DNA of 64,000 nucleotides from Leptodactylus fallax (GCA_947044405.1 CAMRHE010000115.1:3162001-3226000), one strand, 5' to 3'. Positions 47,654-57,417 are shown, counted from the stretch's first letter. Translations and numbers: made by a program. The notes: a model not told the origin generated them from the letters alone.

Positions 47654-50600
47654 TACCCTCCCCTTCAGCTCACTACCCATGGGGTGAGCTACAATGGGAC
47701 TAGACATCCTATGTCGAAGTCCCTCTTCAACCGTGTATGCCTGTCCAGTGTCTATCCAGAAGTCCCAATCTGGCGGTCTTTTCTTCCAAATTCCGCTCCG
47801 TCGAGTTTTCCATCTTCTCATCACTTTCAATGCTACGCTAAGATCCTGGCCCTTCTGTGCAAAGGCAAGTTTTTCTTCATCACCTTCACAATTCGCCATA
47901 CAGGGGATCACATCATTTTCATCACATTTCTCGCCATAGTCTTCAGCAATCCCATTGCATGACTTTGATCCCTTTAGTGAATAGCCGTAAAAATCTTCAT
48001 CTTCACCTATCATGAATTCACAGGAGCTCAGAGACCAACTAACACGTACTTCATGCACATCAATGTCTTTAGAGTATAACTGTATCACGGGAACTTTTTC
48101 CGTAACCTTCATCTCATAGCAAACTTTGCCATCACCATCAAGGCTTAGAAGTTTAGGAGACATAGGCTGCTTGCTCTCCTCTTTGTTTGAGATACACAAG
48201 CTCTGTACTGCAATATTTTCTCCTTCTGCACGAGGGCCATACCGTACACCCTCACATAATAGATCACGCTGAACTACATTTTCTGGCATGTCTTTAACAA
48301 CTGTCACATCATTGGTGACATGTAACCATCTCTTACTTCTGCACGCAAATGACGGCTGCTCAGTCTCTGCATTAGAACCTCTACCACGGTTACTTCCATT
48401 AGTTAGGGACATAGTAACATTGTATCTCAGCCTCTTCTTGTTGCTATTAGCATCAGGCGGTACGACAACTTCTGCCTCTTCTCTTCTTTTTGGGTTGACT
48501 GTATTACTTCCTGACTCCCTCTTCACAGACAACATGGAGTCATTATTCACCGTTTGTCCACCAAACATTTGGCTAGAGACAGGCACAGCAACACCTTTAT
48601 CCACAATGTCTTCAGACACTTTAGCTGTTGGGACAACACATGCGTGGTCAGTCTTCTTACGGACTCTTGTTCCACACTTTTGATGACCCTTCACCTTATT
48701 TACCATCTCACAGCCCTCTAGGCTTTGGACCTCATTGGTTTGAGGCTGGACCCGCTCTGTCACAGGCAGTGTGTGACCAATCACACTTTCTTCTTCTGTT
48801 GGACCTTCTTTGGCCTCCTCACATTTTGCAGGAAGTCCACCTTTAGCAGCATCTTCCTGGGGAACTATACCCTCTACTTGACGTTTTACCGAGTCACATG
48901 GTTTCATCATAATCTGATCATTGGTATCAACATCACTGGACAGGTCACTCATGTCTGTCTGACTTAATGATTCTCCTTTCTCTGCCTCTATGCTGGCAGC
49001 TTTTTCCAATTCTAACGCCTTCTGTAGCGCACAAATCTCTGATTCCAGCTCCAGAACTTTCTTCACTGCCACATTTTCCTGTGCCGCTTCCATCTCAGTT
49101 TTTACTAGTGCACCTTGCAGCTCTGATTCTTTAGAGGTTAACAGGTTCTGCAGCGAGTCTCTATCAGCTTCTAGTGCTGCCAGCTTTGAAGATAGGGCAG
49201 ATGCCGACTGTTCAGTATTGGATAAAGACTACTGCAATCAATCCAATTCTTCTCTTTTAGATTCCACTTTGGTTTTTAACTGTTCAATCTGAACAGTGTG
49301 CTCTTTCAACTTTATTTCTGAGTCGCGCTTCACTTGATCCATCTGAAACTCCAGCTGTTCCTTGATGCGTGCAATTTCCTCCTGCTTGTTCACTTGCACC
49401 TTCAGCTTAGCAACAAGCATTTTTAGATCTACAATCTCAGCAGATAAATTAGACAGGTTTCCCTCAAACTGAATCTTCATGTCTTCTATCTGGAGGTCCA
49501 ATTCTCTCTTGGCCTTTTCCAGCTTGTCATAAGCATTAGCTTTGTTCTCATACAATATCTGCACAGATTCCAGGTTTTTCTCAACTTCATCCTTAAAGCT
49601 AACCAAATCCTCCATTTCAGTGTGCAGTTGCTTGTTGAACCTCTCTAACTCGGCCTTCAATTCAAGGGCCTCTGCTTCAGCACGGTCACGTTCTTCTGCA
49701 TATCTAGCAGAAAGAGCCTTCTCTTCACCAAGCAGCTGATCAAACTTTTTCTGCTTCCTTTCTAAATTCGACACCATCCGACATTGATGATCAAGATCTA
49801 CACCTACATCTTCTAGTTCCTGCTGCAGTCTAATTTTCGTCTTCTCAAGTTTGTCATAAGCAGCAACCTTCTCCTCAAACCGTTGATTTGTAGCTTCTAG
49901 CTCCTTTTGCAACTTTTCCTTTAGTTCTTCAACAGAGTCCAAGGACCCAATACTATCCTCCATTTTTCACTTCATATCAGTCGCCTGAGCCTGTAGTGTT
50001 GAAATCATCTTTGTCAAATCTCTTTTTGCTATCTCCTCTTCCTCTAGTTGCTCAAGGAAACCATTTTTCTCATCTTCCATTTGTTTTAGTTTTGTACTAA
50101 GGTCAAGCTTCTGACGGGTTTCTTCTTGCAAAAGTTCCTGAGTGTCCTGAAGCTGAGATTCTAGTGTAGAAAAAGCTTTGGAAAGTTTGATAAACTTGCT
50201 GTCTGCTTGAGAAAGAAGCCCTGTGACATTATCCAATTCCACCTGTAGTCTGTTTGCCTTGTCTAGCAGTTCTGCCTGAAACCTGTCCCCTTCTGTGACT
50301 TTTAGTTGCAGGACTTGAAGTTGAGTCTCTACTTTTTTGTGACTCTCCTGTAAGGTTTGCACTTTCTGAGCATGGACAGACGACATCTCCATCAATTCTT
50401 TGTCTTTATTTTGCACCAAAACCGACAATTTCTCCTTATCTTCACAAGATCCTGACAGCGCCCTCTCCAGGCTACATATTCTAGCTTTGAGTTCCCTTTC
50501 TCTTTGTTCCAGAACTCCAGCTCTGCTTCACCATTCGTGGATTTCACCACTTAGGCGAACCTGATACAAGTTTTGCTCTGACTGCAATGTCTGCACCACA

Positions 50601-51370
50601 GATTCTAAATCACTCTCTCGGTCAGACACATGCTTCCTCAGCTCAGCAATTTCATTTTCTTTGTCAGTTAATGCAGCTGAAGGTTTTTCACACATCCTGA
50701 CTTGGTCATCCAGACATTCTGACTGACTCTGCAAAAATTCACTTCTCTCATGTTTAGCAGTTTCAAGGTCATCTCTTAATTTTTCAATGACACTCTCTTT
50801 GGCAATGGAGTCTTGAACATGCTGCTCCTTTAAATCCTGCAATTGCTTCTCAAGCACTTGCTTTTGCTCTACACTCTGTATACCTTTATTAGATAGAGCA
50901 CATTTCATTTCTGCAAACACCTTCTCAGTGACACAGTCCATTCCAGGCAAACCCAGTACCACATTTTCACAATGACTAGGATATAACCTCTTCATAGAGT
51001 CAAGCTCTGCCTTTAACTTAAGGTTCTCTCTTTCTGATACCAAAAGTTGCCATTTCCAATCAGATATTTCATTCTCATACATGAACCTGATGGTTTTATT
51101 TTCATCTTGAAGCTGCTACACCCTAACATTTTCATCTTTGGCGTTTTGCACTCCAATATGGGACATACAGTCAGCAGGGACATATTCCATCATAGAACAG
51201 AGGTGCTTTAGAAAAATTGAGTCACCGTCATGCAACCCTTTATCTTTACTTGCATTCCACATGATCTGCTCCGGGTTTTGTATCTCTCTGCATTCAGACT
51301 GCTGCACTATTAAACCTGTGCATAACTTCTCTGCTTTTTTACAAGCTGAAATTCTCTTTTTCTTGCCCAT
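47432..51370 (-). pseudogene. Coiled-coil ORF with captured myosin II rod segment, five stops
   Basis: One minus-strand frame runs from ATG at 51370 to TAG at 47432, about 1,313 codons, with in-frame stops at 51116, 50528, 49964, 49235 and 49226 and no frameshift. N-terminal part (51370-51119): MGKKKRISACKKAEK, basic, unrecognised. Next (51082-50531): heptad-rich coiled coil, source unknown. From about 50340 to 49574 it aligns collinearly with the non-muscle/smooth-muscle myosin II heavy-chain rod: [39 protein letters not shown] and [12 protein letters not shown]. About 20 residues are missing after the last motif, and no introns interrupt it. More coiled coil follows to about 49000, then an acidic/basic low-complexity region (GNRGRG-like stretch near 48400, [11 protein letters not shown] near 48000). 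The last 73 residues lie in the 3' LTR. As it stands the copy cannot make the full protein unless stops are suppressed or absent in sister copies. Confidence 0.85.
47656..47666 (-). other. Polypurine tract
   Basis: GAAGGGGAGGG on the minus strand, two bases upstream of the 3' LTR. Correct place and composition for the plus-strand DNA primer of reverse transcription. Confidence 0.8.
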
Positions 51371-51848
51371 GGTTTACTAACAAAATTACACAATATTCCA
51401 CAGCAACCTTGGGTTCAACCGGCAGCAACTTGTTTCTTGCTATCTTCTACAGTCACATGTATTCAAACAGTTAACTTATGTGGCACTACAACAACCAGCA
51501 TTTTCTTCTGTCTTACACAGAAAACACCAACATGGCACCATAGCCTTTCACATAGACTTGTTTGCAATATCCAGCTTCTAAACACATTGCTTACTTTCTT
51601 GCCATCAGCAAGCACTTTACAGACTTCTGTGCCACAGTATACACAAAGTCCATTCCCTGGATTCCTCTTCCAGAGTTTAATTTCACCAGTTTTTTGCACA
51701 CACTTTGCTATGTTGCAATTCACTCACCCCTTCCTGGGCTTCTCAGTTGAAATCACAGATTTCTTCCAGCTGTAGGCCACAATGCACACTTAGCAGTACT
51801 GTAGTCACCAATCACTTGTCTTCCAGGACTTGCGTGGATCTCTTTATG

Positions 51849-51866
51849 CCCGAATCCGTAGCACCA
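51849..51866 (-). other. Putative primer-binding site
   Basis: Minus strand, 2 nt inside the 5' LTR: TGGTGCTACGGATTCGGG. It begins TGG as required to pair with a tRNA CCA end. TGGTGC and the CGGATTCG block each recall tRNA-His, but the spacing between them is too short for a standard tRNA 3' end, so the primer is not assigned. Confidence 0.5.
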
Positions 51867-51868
51867 TA

Positions 51869-52293
51869 TGTGACAACTTGGGGATTTAGTCTCAAGGTGG
51901 CGGCAGACTCCTGGTCTGGACAGCGGTGGTTCGTGGTACTGGGCGCCGGAAAGATAGCTTTCAGACGGTCCAAGTGTAAAATAAAAGTGGCTTTATTCAG
52001 CTTAACTGCAACATAGCAAAACAACAAAAACCCTAGACCACAGTTAGGGTCCTAACTCACTCCTTGAGCCCCTAACTGTCCTGACTATTGCTCAGCTCCA
52101 GCAACAGTCCCCTGTGGACCCCAGCCCTTCTGGGACAGAGCCTCTCTCTCTGTCCTAGCTGGTCCACCATTTCCTGCTTCCTGCAGGATACTCCAGCCCC
52201 TCTGGAGTTATGCGCCACCCAAAGGCGTGGCTGAGAGCCTTTTCTGGCCTGGCCTGGGTCGCTCAACAGCGCCCTCTGGTTCACATACTTACA
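51869..52293 (-). repeat. 5' LTR of the retrotransposon
   Basis: Upstream LTR in the element's minus-strand orientation. It runs TGTAAGTATGTGAACC ... TTGTCACA and includes GCTGAATAAAGCCAC (poly(A) signal) and the GGCGCCCAGTACCACGAACC block near the U5 end. A 77-codon minus-strand frame (52072-52305) begins just outside and is identical in kind to the C-terminal tail of the internal ORF, because that tail is encoded in the other LTR. Confidence 0.95.
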
Positions 52294-52502
52294 ATAGGGA
52301 CACATCTAGGGTCTCCAAGGCAGATGATCATGTGCTTACATAATTGTACCAAAATGTGCATTAAGTATCTAGTTGGGAGTTGCCATGAATGTGTCCTGGA
52401 TATTTTGCCATATGCCAGTGGGTGCCCGATTTAAGTCAATTAGTTACAGACTAAAGCAGCAAACAGTCTTTACCCCAGGTCAAAAAATCACTGTGCTGTT
52501 CA

Positions 52503-52933
52503 AGGGCCCTTTCGCACAAACTACTTTTCTGTCCGTGTTCTTTCTGTAAAAAATAAAAAAACGGAAAGCCCACGGACCCATTACAGTGAATGGAGACAGT
52601 CACACGTCCATTTTTTTCTCTGAGAAACTAGAAAAAAATTGCGTCATGTGCAGTTTTTTTCTCTTTTTTCAACTCTCTTCATTTCTACTATTCAAGTGTA
52701 TGGGTCTATGAAAAAAAATGGACAGCACATGGACGTTATCCGTTTTCTGTCCATTTTTCACAGATACATTGCTAAATAATTGCTGAAAAATAAAGAAGGC
52801 GGCATCCATTTTTTTGAGGATACACAATAAAAAAATGTACAATACACAGATGGCACATGGAAATACACTAGAATGTACAACATCTGATTTTTTTACAGTC
52901 TGCAAAATGGATAGTTAGTGTGAAAGCGGCCTA
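52503..52933. mobile_element. MITE, ~430 bp
   Basis: Inverted ends AGGGCCCTTTCGCACAAACT and AGTTAGTGTGAAAGCGGCCT. The interior contains repeated TCCGTTTT/GGACAG/ACATGGA motifs on both strands. Overlapping short frames have no support. Confidence 0.7.
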
Positions 52934-53123
52934 AAGAATAGTAAATGTCACATCAATGCCATTCAAATGTTTTCGACTATTGCATGCTTGCCTATATCTG
53001 CTGCATCTTTTCTTGTCAGAAAATCACATCATTCCTGTTCCTAGTGGGGGTAACAGTCTACATTTCCCCTTCTCAAATACATATAGACCAATTCCATGGG
53101 AAGTCAGTACTTCTGGATTGTGG

Positions 53124-53180
53124 ACGGAAGCCCACACAAACACTGGGAGAACATGCAAACGCCATGTAGTTGCCCAATTC
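53124..53180 (-). mobile_element. Possible SINE fragment
   Basis: GGAAGCCCACACAAACACTG then GGAGAACATGCAAACGCCAT matches the antisense body of the tRNA-derived SINE (compare 7505-7606). It is very short and its borders are unclear. Confidence 0.45.
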
Positions 53181-53668
53181 TATGCACCACGAATAATTCA
53201 CTTGTTGCCTAATGCGACAATGTAACATATATAAATAATATCTATTTGTGTTATTTCTAGATACTTTGTAGCAGATAATATCAATGTGTTTTGTGCTAAT
53301 AATAGTTATAATGATTGATACCATTGAAATTATACAATATAAATAGCGGGAAGCGAAGTATCAGCACAAAGTGCTGCTTTTAGGAGCAGGATCATTATTG
53401 TGGAGTATTTCAGACAATAGAAATTACTCATGAACATTGTTATCTCTGGTGAATATAGCTGCAGTACACAATAACACAAAAGATGGCTGATGACATAAGG
53501 TCCCACAGTTTTCTTGACATCATTAACATGTGATCTGTTCATAACTGTGATTCACTGCTCCCTGTTCTCCAGTAATTCACTAGTATGAGTTGTATCAACA
53601 AAAGGTATCAAACTGTATATTCAGTTACCTGGTTCCTTCCCTCACTCGGTGCAAAATTTTTAATTATA

Positions 53669-54130
53669 TACAGTGCAAAAGTTTTTGGCAGGTTGGGAAA
53701 AAATGCTGCAAAGTCAGAATGCTTTCAGAAATAGAAATGTTAATAGTTTATTTTTGTGAATTAACAAAATGAAAAGTGAACAAAGAAAAGAGAAATTTTT
53801 TTCCCACAATATTTGGTGTGACCTTTGCAATTTGGAGGAGTCCTGGAAGTGATGATTTGGCCTCCACATAGCTCTGATCTCAACATCCAGTCTGTCTGGG
53901 ATGACATGAAGAGAAAGAAGGATTGGAGCAAGTCTACATCCACAGAAGATCTGTGCTTAGTTCTCCAAGATGGCAGGAACAACCTCCCTGCCAAGTTCCT
54001 TCAAAAACTAGCTGCAAGTGTACTGAGAAGAAATGATGGCAAAGGGCGGTCACACCAAATATTGATGGGATTTAGATTTTTCTTTTGTTCATTCACTTAA
54101 TTTTGTTAATTGGCAAAAATAAACTATTAG
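53669..54130 (+). mobile_element. Tc1-like element, internally deleted (copy B)
   Basis: TA, then CAGTGCAAAAGTTTTTGGCA and GGTTGGGAAAAAATGCTGCA, the terminal region of a common vertebrate Tc1/mariner family, followed by AATAGTTTATTTTTGTGAAT. The sequence then jumps to the C-terminal part of the transposase. The right side ends at TGGCAAAAATAAACTATTAG without its terminal repeat and abuts a MITE fragment. Confidence 0.8.
53837..54065 (+). pseudogene. Tc1 transposase C-terminal remnant (copy B)
   Basis: Frame reads GVLEVMIWPPHSSDLN, then IQSVWDDMKRKKDW, TEDLCLVLQDGRNNLPAKFL and LAASVLRRNDGKGRSHQ, the C-terminus of a Tc1-type transposase. Compared with copy A one Ile codon is missing before Gln (CAG, 53888-53890), and Gln again stands at the catalytic Glu position. 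The helix-turn-helix and the first two catalytic Asp are absent. The 91-codon frame at 53825-54100 contains this remnant and is not a functional gene. Confidence 0.85.
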
Positions 54131-54262
54131 GATAGGTTATCAATTGAGAATTAGCAGGGGTCTGACACCCAGGATCCCAGCTGATCACTACTTACCAAGC
54201 ACAGCACCATAGATTTGTATAGTGGCTATGCTTCGAATTGTAGCTGAGCCCATTCATGTGAA
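54128..54262. mobile_element. Fragment of the GGATAGGTCATCAAT MITE
   Basis: TTAGGATAGGTTATCAATTG, AGGGGTCTGACACCCAGGAT, ACCAAGCACAGCACCATAGA and GAGCCCATTCATGTG are in the usual family order. One half only; it joins directly to the Tc1 relic on its left. Confidence 0.65.
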
Positions 54263-54419
54263 ACACGACTTGTATCTGGCATTTTTACCTCCTGCCCCCT
54301 CTTCAGGCTCTGTGTCTAATACTCTGTTGTCCCTGAGCTGTGTGTGTGTGTGGGGTGGGGGTACTACCTGTTAAGAAGTGGTCCAGTAGGTGGGTGGTCC
54401 ATTTAATTACTGTTAACTG

Positions 54420-54960
54420 GGGCTAATTTACAATATATTGTCTTGAATTTGGCATGGACTGTATGTCAGAATTTGCTGACTTCTTGTCCTAGAAGAGGAT
54501 GATAATAGTTGACAATGGAGCCACATATTCCCATTAGCTGTAAGAGATTGGATTAGAGCTGTTTATACTGTACACATAGAAGGGGAGTTATATGTTTACC
54601 GTCTATCTGTTAATACTGTACATTTTCCAACAGGAAACATTGGCAGCCAACTCTGCCATCTGGATAATATATGTCTGCTGCATTGCGAAGTGCAGCCAAT
54701 AAATGTCTGTAAGATTTGAGACTCCATTTAACACAGCCAAATGCCCTTTCATGTTACAGGTGAGCAGCTGCAGGGTCTTCTCTGCACATCAGCCATTCTG
54801 TATCCTAATGTAGAGCTGCCATTCTGCATTAAACTGTAATTAAGTGAGTTTATTTACCCATTTTTCTTCTCAAAAACCTCATTTCAGTTGATTAAAGTGC
54901 TTTTCTAAGAAATATACATTAATGTCGTAGACTGTTCCTTCTAAGTTTCTAATGCTACAA
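54420..54960. other. Candidate conserved noncoding element
   Basis: About 540 bp of balanced composition with no repeat ends and no convincing frame. It includes AATTAAGTGAG and CAGTTGATTAAAG motifs and several E-box-like CAGCTG/CATCTG sites. It looks like slowly evolving unique DNA, but that is an impression only. Confidence 0.25.
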
Positions 54961-54962
54961 AT

Positions 54963-55560
54963 CTAAGGAGAGCTAATACTTTTCCAAATGTCAGACCATG
55001 GTGTTACAGTACTTTGTGACCCAGTTGCATGTATATGAATACAACATCCAGGGGCTAAGATAGTGGCAGGTCTCCTTACCCTCTCCTGTAACGGTCGCTT
55101 TGGCTCCAAATCCTCTTAGAGGTCCTAGGGCAGCAAAGTGATGAGGGGATCACACATGGGTGATGGATTTTGGAAGTTTTCCCCAGGATACTCCCTTTTG
55201 TGTGTCTCCTGGCTGATGGTGTTTCGGGGTGTCCTTGATTTTAGGTGTGAATGTGACACAGGAGACAAAGTGGTAGTTGAACGACAATACTTGTGGCAGA
55301 GTTTACTAAAAGAGGACTTTTCACGTCCTCTGGTACCCCTGGTATTATATACCACAACAAAGCTGACAGTGCACTGAATTCAATGCACTGTCAGCTTTCC
55401 TGATGTGTGCCCAGGTTCAGGAGATATCTGAGCCGTCAGTTTCAGCACCAATGTCTCTCCGTCAGGGCGGGCCTTATCGTCTAGCGTCATCGCTGGGCGG
55501 TAAGGAATGCCCCTCCAACAGTACTCTTTCATAGCATTGTGCTGTCAGAGAGGACATTAC
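54963..55560. other. Unassigned, possibly LTR-derived
   Basis: Shares GGGGTGTCCTTGATTTTAGG and GACACAGGAGACAAAG with 42830-42860. Holds a perfect local palindrome around 55366-55396 (AAAGCTGACAGTGCACTGAA / TTCAATGCACTGTCAGCTTT). Overlapping frames on both strands are not credible. Confidence 0.35.
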
Positions 55561-55574
55561 ATTCCTTACTTTTC

Positions 55575-57417
55575 TTTTTTTTTTTTTTAATTTAATAACA
55601 CAAAGTGCTACTAAAAAACTTTGCAAAACGGTTTTTCCTCTCCATTATGGTAATTTTTATTTTGTATGGTGTTTTGGGGGTGGGGCTATAACCTTTAATA
55701 AGGGTGTGCTATTAGCATATTATTTTATTTATTTTTTAATTATTTTATTTACTTTTTTTTTTTTATATCTTTTTTTTTTTACATTGTGTCCCCATAAGAT
55801 CATAATAGATCTTTGGGGACATCTGATTACTTTTTTTTTTTTGTTGGGGAAGCTGATTTTCCCTGTAACTGGGGCTGGTACATTTAGCCCCAGTTGCAGG
55901 AGGAATGCAGCCTTCTGTGCATAACTACAGAGTTGTTCTGGGTCCCGTAGAACCCAGCAGCTCTTACAAATGCTGATTCCGGCGAATCACGTGAACGCCG
56001 GGTCAGAGGGGAGCCGTAAGGTGGCGGCTCCCATAGCGCTGTATGCGCTGTACACATGTAAGCCGTGTACAGGGGTGGGCTCCCCAGGATGCAGCAAAGT
56101 CACGAACAAAGGAAGCGACTCCAAATCAATTTAGTAAAAAACAAGATTTTACTTTGTGTAGTAACAACACTTTACCAAAAAAAAACAATCCCAACTATTT
56201 ACATACAGGTACACTCAGCCAGGAAGCTGAGGCCCTGGTATTGTACAGCGCGGTGCCCTCTCATGTGCAGCTCCAAAACACTCCAAGCTTTTACCTATCT
56301 GCAGGTTACAACTAACCAGCCGCTTGTTACCTTTTTATCACCCTAGTCACAGGAACAATTCAGTGAGTGTGATAGGGGCACTGGCGGTATAACACAAGAG
56401 CTTACAAACTTATAAAATACCCCTATTCCCCCCAAACAAAGTACAACCAAGTAAATATAATAGTAGTAGGTCAGCTTGCAAGCAAAAGAATGTGACAATG
56501 TATAAAATGTCGCTTCTAGACTTCCTCAGAGGCTCCTCTCTGGGAGTTACAAGTCTATAGAACTCTCTGAGTCTTAGTCCTTACTACCGAATAAGTAGAT
56601 AATTCACCGGTTGTGTGGCCTGTGAAGATGAGTATGCCTAACTAGTCTAACTACAGGCCCTTACTCAGTCCCAAGCAAAACATTGTAATGAGGTGCGTGC
56701 ACGATTACTTCTCTTACTGATCCAGCTTTGTTGTGTACCTTTTAGCCTTGGTCTGGAACAGCTGGAAGCAGGGCTCATCCAGAAAACATGCGATCTCACT
56801 GACAGGGCCACTTCTCAGCCAGGTCCTTGATAGCAATCTTCAACTTAGGATGCTGTCTGAGCAAACCCTGGAACAGTCTCTGCTTCAGCACCCCCTTGTT
56901 ATATCTCTGATCCCCTAGGAATCCTTTTTCTCTCACTTCAGTCCTTCTTCTTCTAAAAGCTCAAAAGTACACTCCTAAGATGGCTGCCACACACACTCTG
57001 CTCCTTCTTGTACCATCTCTGCAGAACAGGATCTCCACGTCACTACTCCAGGGAATTACAGAATTACAGTACTTCCCATTTCTGAGGTAACAGTGGCCTC
57101 TTGTGGTCAAACAAACAAATGTCAGTTTATAAAAAAAAAAACAAAAAAAACTTATTTATAGAAACTGGTACATTCATAACATGAGGGCTGTTTCCCCATA
57201 TTACATACACAGCGATAGGAAAGGCAGGGAATGTAATAAGCTTTCCCTGCCTTCTCTCTGGGAGCTCCGGCTGAAGTTACTGCCGGCTCCTCGTTTCAGC
57301 AGCTGCACGAATTTGTGCAGCTGCTGAGTTCTGCTTGGACGTACCGGTACGTCCTTGCAGAAATAGACAACCACCTTCCGGACGTATATAGTCTATGGGC
57401 GATATGGAAGTGGTTAA
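55575..57417 (-). mobile_element. Interspersed repeat (family X), second copy, interrupted
   Basis: Reverse-orientation copy of 11059-11928 in two pieces, 55575-56056 and 57206-57417, split by the LTR-like insertion below. Its minus-strand start is TTAACCACTTCC at 57417. It shares GGACGTACCGGTACGTCC, GCAGCAGCTGCACGAATTTG-type and GGAGCTCCGGCTGAAGTTA blocks. The A-rich 3' half is truncated near 55575. Confidence 0.75.
56051..57211. mobile_element. Solo-LTR-like insertion, 1149 bp, 6-bp duplication
   Basis: TACACA at 56051-56056 and 57206-57211 flanks an insert running TGTAAGCCGTGTACAGG ... CCCCATATTACA (56057-57205). TG...CA ends, the TGTAA/TTACA inversion and the short duplication fit a solo LTR. 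Comparison with the uninterrupted repeat at 11059 supports its being an insertion. Interior frames up to about 93 codons have no retroviral domain. Orientation is uncertain; the CAGGATGCAGCAAAG and AAAACAAGATTTTACTTTGT blocks at the left slightly favour minus. Confidence 0.65.

Larger units (their letters stand above)
47225..52297 (-). mobile_element. Complete LTR retrotransposon carrying a coiled-coil/myosin-like ORF
   Basis: Two 425-bp direct repeats (47229-47653 and 51869-52293) bound a 4.2-kb interior. ATAG occurs at 47225-47228 and 52294-52297 as a 4-bp target duplication, the size typical of Ty3/Gypsy-group insertions. Each LTR has TG...CA ends and an AATAAA signal on the minus strand. 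On that strand a primer-site-like TGGTGC lies 2 nt inside the upstream LTR, and GAAGGGGAGGG (polypurine tract) lies just before the downstream LTR. The interior shows no gag zinc knuckle, protease, reverse transcriptase, RNase H or integrase motif. Its only long frame encodes a coiled-coil protein with a myosin II rod segment. It is therefore non-autonomous. The LTRs differ at about seven positions by eye, so insertion is fairly recent. Confidence 0.93.

Noticed and set aside
47570..48683. Plus-strand frames of 130-131 codons opposite the retrotransposon ORF
   Set aside because: Antisense shadows of the long minus-strand coiled-coil frame and LTR.
48990..49739. Plus-strand Ser/Cys-rich frames
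   Set aside because: Antisense to coiled-coil codons (Glu/Lys-rich sense gives Ser/Phe/Leu-rich antisense).
49226..51118. Reading the stop-separated retroelement pieces as separate genes
   Set aside because: All share one frame and one coiled-coil context, and the myosin homology continues across the 49964 stop, so they are one interrupted gene.
47229..52293. Alternative that the myosin-like region is a genuine host myosin gene or processed pseudogene
   Set aside because: It is bounded by matching LTRs with a target duplication, lacks the motor domain and poly(A) tail, and its frame is fused to non-myosin sequence on both sides.
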